Shown here in pieces: positions 1 through 8,431 of a stretch of DNA of 55,641 nucleotides. The notes beneath the pieces are model-generated. The model was not told where the DNA came from. It was given only the letters and a program-made list of their open reading frames with translations, and did no database searches. The stretch's first letter is position 1. Every line of letters starts with the position of its first letter. Source of the DNA: a virus; the IMG/VR virus record IMGVR_UViG_3300010885_060050, positions 1-55,641 of that record; one strand, 5' to 3'. Both the position numbers and the translations under genes were made by a program.

Positions 1-38
1 GATAAGTGGATATCTGCCTGGGTGTAATTAGAGGTTTG

Positions 39-46
39 TATAAATA
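39..46 (+). promoter_or_regulatory. T4-type late promoter octamer (TATAAATA)
   Basis: An exact TATAAATA octamer ends 5 nt before the ATG of the homing endonuclease gene at 52. T4 late promoters recognised by gp55 polymerase start a few nucleotides downstream of this octamer, so this transcript would begin at or next to the start codon. Confidence 0.7.
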
Positions 47-51
47 ACTTT

Positions 52-927
52 ATGTTAATACCAGTACAAAACATAAAGAATTTCTTAATAAGTAAATTAG
101 GAGAACCTGATAATGAAGAAGCATTAGATCAATATATTACCTTTATCATAGAAAATGAAGTAAATTATGATACCGATCTGTATTGTGAAAATCATCATAT
201 ATTACCACAGTGTATTGAACCAAATGATATTACAGTTAAACTAAAATATAATGATCATTGTGATGCACACCTATATTTGTTTTTAGCATATAATAGAAAT
301 GATTTTCACCGACCATTAAATTTTATGAAACCTGATACTAATATTAGAGGCAAAGAATACAGCGAAAGTTTAAGCATCGCTAAAAAACAAGCTATGGAAA
401 AATTTAAAAATTCTGATAAGTATGAAGAATACATTGAACAATGTAAAATTAAAACTTCGCTAAGAATGAAAGGTGGTTTTGCATCAGAATTAGCTAAGCG
501 TAGATTTGATAATAATGCAAAAGCAAAAGCCGAAATAAGTGAACACTTTAAACAATTATGGGCTGACCCTGAGTATAAAAAACGAGTTAAAGAATCAATG
601 ATAGCTGAAAGGAATACCCCTGAGGGAAAATTACGAATGAAGCGAGCTGCTCGAGAATATTGGGATTACAGGTCGATTGAAGAGCGTGAAGAGTTTTCAT
701 TAAAAATGCAGGATGTTAATAGTAATGTAGATAAAAGACTAAAGGCCGGTATATCAATCAAAGAAAAGTGGACAGACCCTAATTTTAGAGATAAAATGAA
801 AAACCGCAAACATGGGTCAAATTCAACTTCACTTAAAGAAAAGTGGGCTGATCCAGAATGGAGAGCTATGATGTTGGCAAATAGAAAATTAGCAAAAGAA
901 AGAAAAACACAAAATGAAACCAGATGA
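52..927 (+). CDS. HNH-type homing endonuclease inserted in uvsW
   Basis: A 291-aa protein with an HNH-like start (ENHHILPQC near residues 46-54, then NDHCDAHLYLFLAY). Three imperfect copies of a K.W.DP..R...... unit follow in the C-terminal half, resembling the DNA-binding modular repeats (NUMOD-like) of phage homing endonucleases. It would cut an intronless or unoccupied allele and spread the gene. It lies directly before, and overlaps by 14 nt, a fragment encoding the C-terminus of UvsW, so it has probably split uvsW. It has its own late promoter. The family call rests on motifs only; the exact endonuclease subclass is uncertain. Confidence 0.75.
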   Translation: MLIPVQNIKNFLISKLGEPDNEEALDQYITFIIENEVNYDTDLYCENHHILPQCIEPNDITVKLKYNDHCDAHLYLFLAYNRNDFHRPLNFMKPDTNIRGKEYSESLSIAKKQAMEKFKNSDKYEEYIEQCKIKTSLRMKGGFASELAKRRFDNNAKAKAEISEHFKQLWADPEYKKRVKESMIAERNTPEGKLRMKRAAREYWDYRSIEEREEFSLKMQDVNSNVDKRLKAGISIKEKWTDPNFRDKMKNRKHGSNSTSLKEKWADPEWRAMMLANRKLAKERKTQNETR

Positions 928-1237
928 AGTTAATGTTGGGGAAAGTGGCGTTGTTATTGTTGCATCAAGCGGGTGCTTCAGCACAGGGATAAATATTAAA
1001 AACCTACATCAGATTATCTTTGCCTCACCAACAAAGAGTCAAATACGAGTGCTTCAAAGCATTGGTCGTGGACTGCGAAAATCAGATAATGGTAACAGAA
1101 CAACTGTCTATGATATTTCAGATAACTTCTCATGGAAAAAGAAGAAAAACTACACAATGACCCATGCAATAGAGCGTATTAAAATATATGCTAAAGAGCA
1201 GTTTGACTATAAAATATACGAAATAAACTTACAATGA
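914..1237 (+). pseudogene. uvsW: UvsW helicase, C-terminal part (split gene)
   Basis: 107 codons matching the last part of UvsW, the T4 superfamily 2 DNA/RNA helicase of recombination and origin R-loop removal. Visible are the motif V segment VVIVASSGCFSTGINIKN and motif VI SIGRGLRK, then the conserved YDI...SWKKKKNY tail. The helicase N-terminus is not in the window before the HNH gene, so the gene is interrupted. Translation could restart at this ATG (MKPDEVNVGESG) to give a separate C-terminal polypeptide, or the two halves could be joined at RNA level if an intron surrounds the HNH gene. I see no clear group I core in the 51 nt available upstream. Confidence 0.85.
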
Positions 1238-1629
1238 TTGATAAACTATTTGAGATTGCGCCACAGCTTGATATTCGAATCCTAACATTAACGAGTGGTA
1301 AGACTGTTATTGGAGAATATTGTCTAATAGGCGCAGAAAATGATGCAATACGACTTCATTGTCCAATGCAAATTAAACAGATATGCTCAAGTAGTTCAAT
1401 CTTTTCAGAGATATTTGTTCCACTCATATCAAACAGTGATGATGAATCATGCATTGTATATCATGCAGCAATTGAAAGTATGATGAATGCATCACTCGAT
1501 ATTAAGAATAGGTATATTGAATCTCTAATAATTAATAGAGCAAATGCATTTATGATGCTATATGAATCAGAATGTTCTGATAATTTATTTGATCCCTCAC
1601 TTGAACTTGTTAAACAGTTATCATTGTAA
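1234..1629 (+). CDS. Hypothetical protein downstream of uvsW
   Basis: 131 aa, overlapping the uvsW stop by 4 nt, so co-translated with it. The N-terminal segment (LTSGKTVIGEYCLIGAENDA then CPMQI) resembles small phage proteins with a 'sGe.iIaev....d..l.nP..i' pattern that have been compared to Sm-like beta barrels. That comparison is from memory of family shape, not a search. The rest is unremarkable, with no signal peptide or membrane segment. No function is assigned. Confidence 0.7.
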   Translation: MIDKLFEIAPQLDIRILTLTSGKTVIGEYCLIGAENDAIRLHCPMQIKQICSSSSIFSEIFVPLISNSDDESCIVYHAAIESMMNASLDIKNRYIESLIINRANAFMMLYESECSDNLFDPSLELVKQLSL

Positions 1630-1737
1630 TAACATTTGTTTACGGTTTATTTGATTAGCATTCATTGAATCATAGATTATTATACACAACTCCTGTGGGG
1701 ATGTAAATAAGAAAATGCACTACACATAAAATAAATG

Positions 1738-1765
1738 TGTACAAATACTGAAAACTGTTTATAAT
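1738..1765 (+). promoter_or_regulatory. Sigma70-like promoter for gp55
   Basis: TGTACA at 1738-1743 and TATAAT at 1760-1765 with 16 nt between. The -10 ends 6 nt before the gp55 ATG at 1772, so the predicted transcript is leaderless or has a 1-2 nt leader. Confidence 0.7.
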
Positions 1766-1771
1766 AAAGAC

Positions 1772-2365
1772 ATGCAGCAAGAAAAAGTAAAGCGACGATC
1801 CCGAGGTGAAGACTATGTAAACAACAAAGAGTTTTCTCAACTAATTAGTGAACATGTTGAAGGTGTACGTTCTGACCTCGCGGAAGGTAGAGAGCCACGA
1901 CCACTAACTAATCATATTGGAGAATGTTTTCTTAAAATTGCCAATGGTCTATCGCGGAGTCCCAACTTTATGAATTACAGCTATCGTGAAGACATGGTTA
2001 TGGATGCTGTTGAGAATTGCATTAAAGCTGTAAACAACTACAACTATGATGCACCAACACGAAGTGGCAATGCAAATGCTTTCTCTTATTTTACTCAAAT
2101 CTCTTATTTTGCATTTTTACGTCGAATTGCTAAAGAGAAAAAACATGTTGATATTAAAAAGCTGCTAATTGAAAAAGGCAATGTTGGTAACTTTGCTGAA
2201 TTTGGTGATGGCGAAGAAAACTATAGTGAGTCTCTTATTGAAAAGGTTCGGCAGAAAAATGATGCCTTCTATAAGGATGAAAATGCTCAACCAAAACCAA
2301 GTGCTAAAAGAAAAAGCAGAACAACGGTCGATAAGGCTGGAGCGCTTGATGATTTTATGTTATGA
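1772..2365 (+). CDS. 55: Late transcription sigma factor gp55
   Basis: 197 aa resembling T4 gp55, the small sigma-family protein that directs host RNA polymerase to TATAAATA late promoters in concert with the gp45 clamp. Family features are the N-terminal YVNNKEFSQLI, the helix IANGLSRSPNF, and the sigma region 2-like stretch with YTYF-type residues (NANAFSYFTQISYFAFLRRIAKEKK). The C-terminus ends in an acidic/hydrophobic DDFML, like the gp55 clamp-binding tail. It overlaps gp47 by 4 nt. The matching late promoters found across the window support the assignment. The promoter lies directly before the ATG. Confidence 0.92.
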   Translation: MQQEKVKRRSRGEDYVNNKEFSQLISEHVEGVRSDLAEGREPRPLTNHIGECFLKIANGLSRSPNFMNYSYREDMVMDAVENCIKAVNNYNYDAPTRSGNANAFSYFTQISYFAFLRRIAKEKKHVDIKKLLIEKGNVGNFAEFGDGEENYSESLIEKVRQKNDAFYKDENAQPKPSAKRKSRTTVDKAGALDDFML

Positions 2366-3426
2366 AAATTGCGGTATTAACAGACACCCACACTGGGGTA
2401 AAAAATGGTAACGATATCTTTCTTGACTATACAGAAAGATTTTATTCTGAGTTGTTTTTTCCATATTGTCTCAAACATGGAATAAAAAAGATAATTCATC
2501 TTGGTGACTATTTTGATCATCGTAAATATTTAAACTACAAAGTCTTATCTCGTAATAAAGAGATGTTTTTAGATAAATTGGAGGAGTATGACATGACAAT
2601 GGATATTATTCCAGGCAATCATGACACATTTTTCCGAAACACAAACTCACTCTGTAGTCTTACTGAATGCTTACAGCATCAAAGCTCACGTGTTGATGTG
2701 ATTATGTCACCAACAGTTCGCGAATATGGTGGAATGCGCATTGCGTTGCTGCCCTGGATTACGGTTGAAAACTATGCAGAGTCAGTAGCCTTTATTGAAA
2801 AAGCAAATGCACCAATTATTGGAGCTCACCTTGAACTTGAAGGATTTGAAATGATGAAGGGTGCACCGGCTGTAAGTCACGGCATGTCTGCTGGTCTTTT
2901 TTCTAGATATGAAATGGTGCTCTCTGGTCACTATCATACAAAGAGTTCACGTGACAACATTCATTATTTAGGTGTGCCTTATGAAATTACATGGGCAGAC
3001 TGTAATGATCCTAAATATTTCCATGTTCTTGACGCTACAACTCGTGAGCTAATTGAAGTTAGAAATCCAATTACACTATTCAATCGTTTGGTGTATGATG
3101 ACTCAGTTCAAGTACCGCAACCAATAGTAGGTACTGAGCTCACTGGAACATACGTTAAGGTTGTAGTTACATCTAAAAAAGACCCATACGCCTTTGACAA
3201 ATATATTGATTCAATTAATGCAGCAGATCCATTTGATCTTAAAATTGTAGAGTCATTTGTAGAATATTCTGCAGACAATATTGACGATGAATCAATTGAG
3301 GTATCAGACACACCATCTCTACTAAACAGTTATGTTAATGCAATTGAAACTGACCTTGATAAAGAGAGAATAAAAAGAAAATTGCAAGAACTATACGTAG
3401 AATCACAACTAACTGACAACATATGA
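2362..3426 (+). CDS. 47: Recombination endonuclease subunit gp47 (Mre11/SbcD-like)
   Basis: 354 aa. The calcineurin-like metallophosphoesterase motifs of the Mre11/SbcD family are present in order: DTH at residues 8-10, GD at 48-49 (HLGDYFD), GNHD at 85-88, H156 in GAHLELEG, and GHYH at 189-192. With gp46 it forms the nuclease that resects ends for recombination-dependent replication. The length is close to T4 gp47 (339 aa). The start overlaps gp55 and the stop overlaps gp46 by 4 nt, so 55-47-46 is a translationally coupled operon. Confidence 0.95.
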   Translation: MKIAVLTDTHTGVKNGNDIFLDYTERFYSELFFPYCLKHGIKKIIHLGDYFDHRKYLNYKVLSRNKEMFLDKLEEYDMTMDIIPGNHDTFFRNTNSLCSLTECLQHQSSRVDVIMSPTVREYGGMRIALLPWITVENYAESVAFIEKANAPIIGAHLELEGFEMMKGAPAVSHGMSAGLFSRYEMVLSGHYHTKSSRDNIHYLGVPYEITWADCNDPKYFHVLDATTRELIEVRNPITLFNRLVYDDSVQVPQPIVGTELTGTYVKVVVTSKKDPYAFDKYIDSINAADPFDLKIVESFVEYSADNIDDESIEVSDTPSLLNSYVNAIETDLDKERIKRKLQELYVESQLTDNI

Positions 3427-5150
3427 TTATTTTTACAAAGTTAAGTTATAAAAACTTTTTGAGCGTTGGCGACAACGAGATCTCGATAGATTTGAATGAT
3501 TCAAAATCTACTCTTATTGTAGGACACAACGGATCAGGAAAGTCTCTTATGCTCGATGCTCTTTCTTTTGCGCTCTTTGGCAAACCTCATCGTAATATCA
3601 ACAAGCCACAATTGGTCAATAGCATCAATGGTAAAAACTGTCTGGTAACAATCCACTTTAAACTTAATAGTTCTGAATACAAAATTATTCGTGGTTTAAA
3701 ACCAAATATTTTTGAAATTTGGCAAAATGGAATATTGGTTAATCAAGAGTCTCATTCACGTGACTATCAAAAACTACTTGAGACTAATATCTTAAAACTC
3801 AATCATAAGAGTTTTCATCAGGTTGTTGTGCTTGGAAGCAGTAACTTTATTCCATTTATGCAACTTAGTACGCATCATCGACGGGAAGTTATTGAAGACC
3901 TGCTTGATATTAGCGTCTTTAGTAAGATGAATGGACTTTTAAAAGAGAGTTCCACAAAATTGCGTGATCAAATACGAGACTCTGAAAATCATATTTCCAC
4001 AATAAAGGAAAAGATAAGTCTTCAACTTGCACACATAACAAGCCTACAACAATTGAGTGAAACAAACAACTCACAATATTTAGAAGAGATTAATAGCCTA
4101 AATAAAAACATAAAGGATATGTTGACTGAAAATACTGCACTCACTTTGGAGTACAGCAATTATTATGGCAAAAACTCTCAGCAACTAAAAAGAAATGAGA
4201 AGACAAAATCTACACTTGTCTCATATCAACGACAAATTAAGGACAATATTACAAAACTTGTAAATGATGCAAAGTTTTATGAGACCAATGACAGTTGCCC
4301 TACATGCAGTCAAAATATCGACACTGATTTTAGACAGACTAAAATAGATGGGTGTAAGCACAGTGCTAAAGAATTAAATGCTGGCTACACACAATTAAAA
4401 GATTCTTTAGATGAAGTTGAGCGTGCATTAAAGACAACAACCGATGAAATAAGTCGCCTAAATCAACTAAACAATAAAGTACAAAGCAATCAAACTATAA
4501 TTGAAGGCCTAGAAAAGCGAATCCAAAAACTAGTTGAGTTGACGCACACTCATCATGAAGCTTCTGAAGTGACTGATGCACAGACAACCTTAAATGTGTT
4601 ACACGTTGAAAAAGATAGTTTAGAAGACTATCGTGCACAGCAACTTGAGGAGAGAATGTACAATGAAGTTATTGCTGAGCTCTTAAAAGACACTGGTATA
4701 AAGACAAAAATTATTCGTCAATATCTTCCAGTTATGAACAAGCTTATTAATCAATACTTGCAAATTCTTGACTTTTTTGTCCTCTTTAACCTTGATGAAA
4801 ACTTTACCGAAACAATCCGCTCTCGCCACCGCGATGATTTTACCTATAGTTCATTTAGTGAGGGGGAACGTACTAGAATTGATTTGAGCCTACTATTTGC
4901 ATGGAGGCAAATTGCCAAAATGAAAAATAGCAGCAACACTAACATTTTAATTCTTGATGAAATTTTTGATAGCTCGCTTGATTCTGATGGAGTAGATTAT
5001 CTGCTGAGTATAATGCAATCACTTGGCAATGAAACTAAAGTGTATGTCATAACACATAAACCAGAGTCATTTGAAAGATCTTTTGACAGAAAAATTATTG
5101 CAAGTAAAAAAGGAAATTACACCACATATGATGTCGAGTACTTGAAGTAG
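3423..5150 (+). CDS. 46: Recombination endonuclease subunit gp46 (Rad50/SbcC-like)
   Basis: 575 aa SMC-type ATPase. Walker A GHNGSGKS sits at residues 34-41. A zinc hook CPTC is at 292-295 in the middle of long coiled coils. The ABC signature SFSEGERTR is near 478 and Walker B NILILDEIFD near 512. It partners gp47 in DNA end processing. The length matches T4 gp46 (560 aa). The ATPase lobes are separated by about 400 coiled-coil residues as in the family. No frame damage is seen. Confidence 0.95.
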   Translation: MIIFTKLSYKNFLSVGDNEISIDLNDSKSTLIVGHNGSGKSLMLDALSFALFGKPHRNINKPQLVNSINGKNCLVTIHFKLNSSEYKIIRGLKPNIFEIWQNGILVNQESHSRDYQKLLETNILKLNHKSFHQVVVLGSSNFIPFMQLSTHHRREVIEDLLDISVFSKMNGLLKESSTKLRDQIRDSENHISTIKEKISLQLAHITSLQQLSETNNSQYLEEINSLNKNIKDMLTENTALTLEYSNYYGKNSQQLKRNEKTKSTLVSYQRQIKDNITKLVNDAKFYETNDSCPTCSQNIDTDFRQTKIDGCKHSAKELNAGYTQLKDSLDEVERALKTTTDEISRLNQLNNKVQSNQTIIEGLEKRIQKLVELTHTHHEASEVTDAQTTLNVLHVEKDSLEDYRAQQLEERMYNEVIAELLKDTGIKTKIIRQYLPVMNKLINQYLQILDFFVLFNLDENFTETIRSRHRDDFTYSSFSEGERTRIDLSLLFAWRQIAKMKNSSNTNILILDEIFDSSLDSDGVDYLLSIMQSLGNETKVYVITHKPESFERSFDRKIIASKKGNYTTYDVEYLK

Positions 5151-5157
5151 ATGATTT

Positions 5158-5165
5158 TATAAATA
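5158..5165 (+). promoter_or_regulatory. T4-type late promoter octamer
   Basis: Exact TATAAATA 20 nt before the GIY-YIG gene start at 5186. It gives the mobile gene its own late transcription. Confidence 0.7.
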
Positions 5166-5185
5166 GATCTATACACTACTTCTAT

Positions 5186-5890
5186 ATGTACTGCGTCTAT
5201 TTAACTACATACTCTGGAAATAAACTTCCACCATATTATATTGGTTCAACATCACTTGAGAATATTAAGAATGGATATAAAGGAAGCGTATCCTCATTAG
5301 AATTTAAGAAACTATGGGATGATGAAATTCGAGATAATTTAGAATTTTTTACAGTAAAAATACTATCAGAACACTCAACACGCAAAGAAGCAATGGTTGC
5401 TGAGTTGAATTATCAGATTCAATATGACGTAGTAAAAAGTTCTGAATATATTAATAAGTCATTGGCACAACCAGATGGATTTTTTGGTATGGACGTATCC
5501 GGTTCTAAAAACCCAATGTATGGTAAAAACAGAACTGGAGAAAAACATAAGGGAGGTGAAAACATTTCAAGTGCATTAAAAGCTCGATATGCTTCTGGTG
5601 CACTCGATCACGTTAAAGATATTGCGCGCAATAGATGTATTGAAAATAATCCAATGAAATCTGCTGAAGCTATGGTTAAGGCTAAGATTAGTTGGAAAAA
5701 AAATAATAGGAATATTGGCGAAAAAAATCCAATGTTTGGGAAAAAATCACCTATGGCTGGAAAAAAACTTTACACTGATGGCAAAATTACCCGCAGTTTT
5801 ATTGAAAACGAGCAGCCTGATGGCTGGATATTAGGAAGACATTCTTCTCAAAAGGTTAAAAACTTCACAGAAATTAAAGAAATGTCCTAA
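5186..5890 (+). CDS. GIY-YIG homing endonuclease with NUMOD3-type repeats
   Basis: 234 aa. The N-terminus carries a GIY-YIG signature in the form VYLTTY ... YYIGSTS (residues 3-23). The conserved Arg/Glu region is in STRKEAMVAELNYQ. The C-terminal half has the repeated NPMYGK / NPMFGKKSPMAGKK segments typical of NUMOD3 DNA-binding modules of phage free-standing endonucleases (Seg-like). It sits between gp46 and the VWA gene without breaking either, and has its own late promoter. Target specificity cannot be inferred. Confidence 0.88.
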   Translation: MYCVYLTTYSGNKLPPYYIGSTSLENIKNGYKGSVSSLEFKKLWDDEIRDNLEFFTVKILSEHSTRKEAMVAELNYQIQYDVVKSSEYINKSLAQPDGFFGMDVSGSKNPMYGKNRTGEKHKGGENISSALKARYASGALDHVKDIARNRCIENNPMKSAEAMVKAKISWKKNNRNIGEKNPMFGKKSPMAGKKLYTDGKITRSFIENEQPDGWILGRHSSQKVKNFTEIKEMS

Positions 5891-5966
5891 TCCAGTCATT
5901 TTTTGCTCGAAAATAGGTTGCCAAGTCATTGGTACCAAATAGACGTCACTTTTTTTCACTTTTTTA

Positions 5967-5995
5967 TTTACAGTGGGCAAAATTTGTGGTATTAT
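5967..5995 (+). promoter_or_regulatory. Sigma70-like promoter for the VWA gene
   Basis: TTTACA at 5967-5972, a 17-nt spacer, TATTAT at 5990-5995 (TATAAT also reads at 5993-5998). The ATG at 6005 is only 7-10 nt downstream. This promoter decides the start: the longer reading frame from 5903 would place its first 34 codons upstream of transcription. Confidence 0.75.
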
Positions 5996-6004
5996 AATAC
6001 CATA

Positions 6005-8326
6005 ATGACGGCAACAGTTAATCGAGAGTCTCAAACTAAACTAGCTAAGCTCTTAGCTAAAGAGAATATTCAAGTTGCAATTGGTAATTACACCACTGCA
6101 TTCTTCGATGTCAAAAACAGAATTTTAGGTTTGCCATCATGGAACACTGCAAATAAATATGTGTCTGACCTTCTTATTGGTCATGAAGTTGGACATGCAC
6201 TTCATACTCCTGAAGATGGCATCAGTCGGTTTAAAGCAGAATTGCCTGGAGTTCCTTTTGACATTGGAAACATTGTGGAAGACATTCGAATTGAACGTCT
6301 CATCAAATCTAATTATCCAGGTCTTGTGTACTCCTTCAAAGAAGGTTATAGTCACTTTGTGAAAAATGACTTTTTTAAAATTAACGGTGTCGACCTTGCA
6401 ACATTTGGTTTTGCAGATCGACTTAATATTCATGCAAAAATTGGTGAATTTGTCGATGTGCCACTAAATACTGCCGAACGTGACATCTATAATAGGTGTT
6501 ATGCTGCAGTAACTTTTGAAGATGTTTTGGATATTTGTAAGGACATTGCCAAGATGATCAAAAATGAGTCGCAACCACAGCAAAAACAAAAGGGCAAATC
6601 AGATCCAAATGGTGAGAAGAGTCCATCTGCTGGCAATGACTCTATAGATCAAGAGTCTGAAGGTGATCAAGAGTCTGAAGATGATGCACAAAGCTCTGAA
6701 AAGAAAAATAGCTCAGATTCTGAAGACGATTCAAGTAGCGACACCTCATCATTAAACGGTGAAGATTGGACAGGTGGTGCATCTGCTACTGAGTCTGAAC
6801 AACAGTCCTTTGAAGAGACTGAAAAAAAATCTGCTATTGAGAGTAAAGATGATGGCGGTGATATTGCCAACAATGAAACACTCTCCAAAGAACTTGAATC
6901 TCACACAATGAAGTCTGTTGATGAAAACATCAAAGCATTGCAGGACGATGACAATATAAGTCATGTCGCAAATTCTCCATATTTGAAAGACTTGCTCTCA
7001 ACTATAATTCCTATTGAAGAAGTTATGCGTGATCGTCGTGAGACAAATCCAGTTAACTATAATGCAATTTTAAATTCTGAAGTGTTTACGACCGAGTGGA
7101 AAACATTCAAAAGTCATACTGAAAAGAGTATTTCATCCCTTGTTAAAGAGTTTGAGAGACGCAAAGCAGCATATCAATATTCACGTTCTAAACAATCAAG
7201 AACTGGATCAATTGATGTCAATCGGCTCTACTCATACAAATATGAGGATCAAATTTTCAAGAGTGTTACATCATTGGCTGATGCAAAATCACATGGTATG
7301 ATTTTCTTCATCGACTATTCTGGTTCAATGCAAGGTACAATTGGTCGAGTTATTGATCAGACCTTGCAACTAGTGTACTTTTGTAAAGCTGTTGCAATTC
7401 CATTTGAAGTCTATGGATTTACCACTACTGATGAGTTTTATGGCACTGATCCGGTTCGTGCAGTAGAATGTAAACTTCCAGGTTATAACATGTGTTTTAA
7501 TGACGTAAAAATTATTAACGTATTGAGCTCAAAACTGAATAAAAACAATTTTGACTTGGCATGCCGTGAACTTAAAGCGCAATGCCCGCAATATGCCAAA
7601 CTCGGTACTCAATCATGGCCAAGTGGACGTTTTCCACTTGGTGGAATGCATGAAAGATTTTCTGGTACACCACTTGTTGAAACTGTTATTGTTGCACATG
7701 AAATTGTAAAGAAATTCAAGCGTGAATATCCAATTCAAAAATTGAATGTCATCTTTTTGACTGATGGTGAAGAGCGTCCAGTCCAGTTTTCTAAAAACTC
7801 AGTCGGCGAAAAATATGAAAAGCCAGTCAAGGCCGAAAATGCCAATAACATCAAAATCACGATTGAAGGAAAGACCTTAGAATTTAAACGTAGAATGTCA
7901 CGCAATATGTATGCTGAGGTTATTAATAATCTCAAAACTACACTTGGAGTTACTACGATTGGATTTTTCATTGCAAACTATAAGTCTGACTATTCTAAAC
8001 ATTGTATTGCTGCTATTCAAAATAGTGGTAAACACAAAGACATTACGTGGACCGATGCATGTGCAAAGTTTAAAACCATTCAACGCGCATCTAAAAAAGA
8101 CAAGTGCGTCTCTATTGACAATGGATTTAATTTTGATTCATACTTTGTATTTGAATCCAAAAACGATTTGAACATTGATGATGACAGTGAATTTGAAATT
8201 GGTGACTTTGAAGACTCCACCGCAACGTCTTCACAAAACAAAATTGCACGCGCATTTACTAAATACACCTCTGAAAAGCGACTCTCCAGAGTGTTTCTCA
8301 ACAAATTCACACAAACCATCGCGTAA
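6005..8326 (+). CDS. VWA-domain protein with HEVGH metalloprotease motif (CobT-like)
   Basis: 773 aa from the promoter-supported ATG. Residues 60-64 read HEVGH, followed by ALHTPEDG and then NIVEDIRIERL, the HExxH plus downstream acidic motif of zinc proteases. Residues about 190-330 are a low-complexity acidic Ser/Glu/Asp linker. A von Willebrand A domain follows with a complete MIDAS start DYSGS at 437-441 and a later FLTDGEE near 585. The next gene is a MoxR/CobS-type AAA+ ATPase, the usual partner of such VWA proteins. Cobaltochelatase names (CobT) for phage homologues are misleading; a chaperone, maturation or proteolytic role is inferred, not shown. Confidence 0.85.
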   Translation: MTATVNRESQTKLAKLLAKENIQVAIGNYTTAFFDVKNRILGLPSWNTANKYVSDLLIGHEVGHALHTPEDGISRFKAELPGVPFDIGNIVEDIRIERLIKSNYPGLVYSFKEGYSHFVKNDFFKINGVDLATFGFADRLNIHAKIGEFVDVPLNTAERDIYNRCYAAVTFEDVLDICKDIAKMIKNESQPQQKQKGKSDPNGEKSPSAGNDSIDQESEGDQESEDDAQSSEKKNSSDSEDDSSSDTSSLNGEDWTGGASATESEQQSFEETEKKSAIESKDDGGDIANNETLSKELESHTMKSVDENIKALQDDDNISHVANSPYLKDLLSTIIPIEEVMRDRRETNPVNYNAILNSEVFTTEWKTFKSHTEKSISSLVKEFERRKAAYQYSRSKQSRTGSIDVNRLYSYKYEDQIFKSVTSLADAKSHGMIFFIDYSGSMQGTIGRVIDQTLQLVYFCKAVAIPFEVYGFTTTDEFYGTDPVRAVECKLPGYNMCFNDVKIINVLSSKLNKNNFDLACRELKAQCPQYAKLGTQSWPSGRFPLGGMHERFSGTPLVETVIVAHEIVKKFKREYPIQKLNVIFLTDGEERPVQFSKNSVGEKYEKPVKAENANNIKITIEGKTLEFKRRMSRNMYAEVINNLKTTLGVTTIGFFIANYKSDYSKHCIAAIQNSGKHKDITWTDACAKFKTIQRASKKDKCVSIDNGFNFDSYFVFESKNDLNIDDDSEFEIGDFEDSTATSSQNKIARAFTKYTSEKRLSRVFLNKFTQTIA

Positions 8327-8329
8327 AAT

Positions 8330-8354
8330 GTGAAAAAAGTGAGTTTTTTATCAC
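8330..8354 (+). terminator. Hairpin with A/T tracts, possible terminator
   Basis: GTGAAAAAAG and TTTTTTATCAC form an imperfect inverted repeat between the VWA gene and the AAA+ gene promoter. The stem is mostly A-U, so as a terminator it would be weak; the same A/T inverted motif recurs before several other promoters. Confidence 0.4.
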
Positions 8355-8361
8355 TTTCTTA

Positions 8362-8390
8362 TGTACAAATCCTAAGTTTTTGTGTATAAT
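8362..8390 (+). promoter_or_regulatory. Sigma70-like promoter for the AAA+ gene
   Basis: TGTACA 8362-8367, a 17-nt spacer, TATAAT 8385-8390. The leader has the recurrent TGTAAG start, followed by a CACACA-rich stretch, about 35 nt in all. Confidence 0.8.
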
Positions 8391-8431
8391 GACTCTGTAA
8401 GCAATACAACACACCCCACACACACACTAAT

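Noticed and set aside
2169-2411. 80-aa ORF spanning the gp55/gp47 junction
   Set aside because: It is a shifted frame of gp55 without its own signals.
6667-6964. Minus-strand ORFs opposite the VWA gene
   Set aside because: They arise from the Ser/Glu-rich linker codons on the other strand; no start signals and lower coding logic than the + frame.
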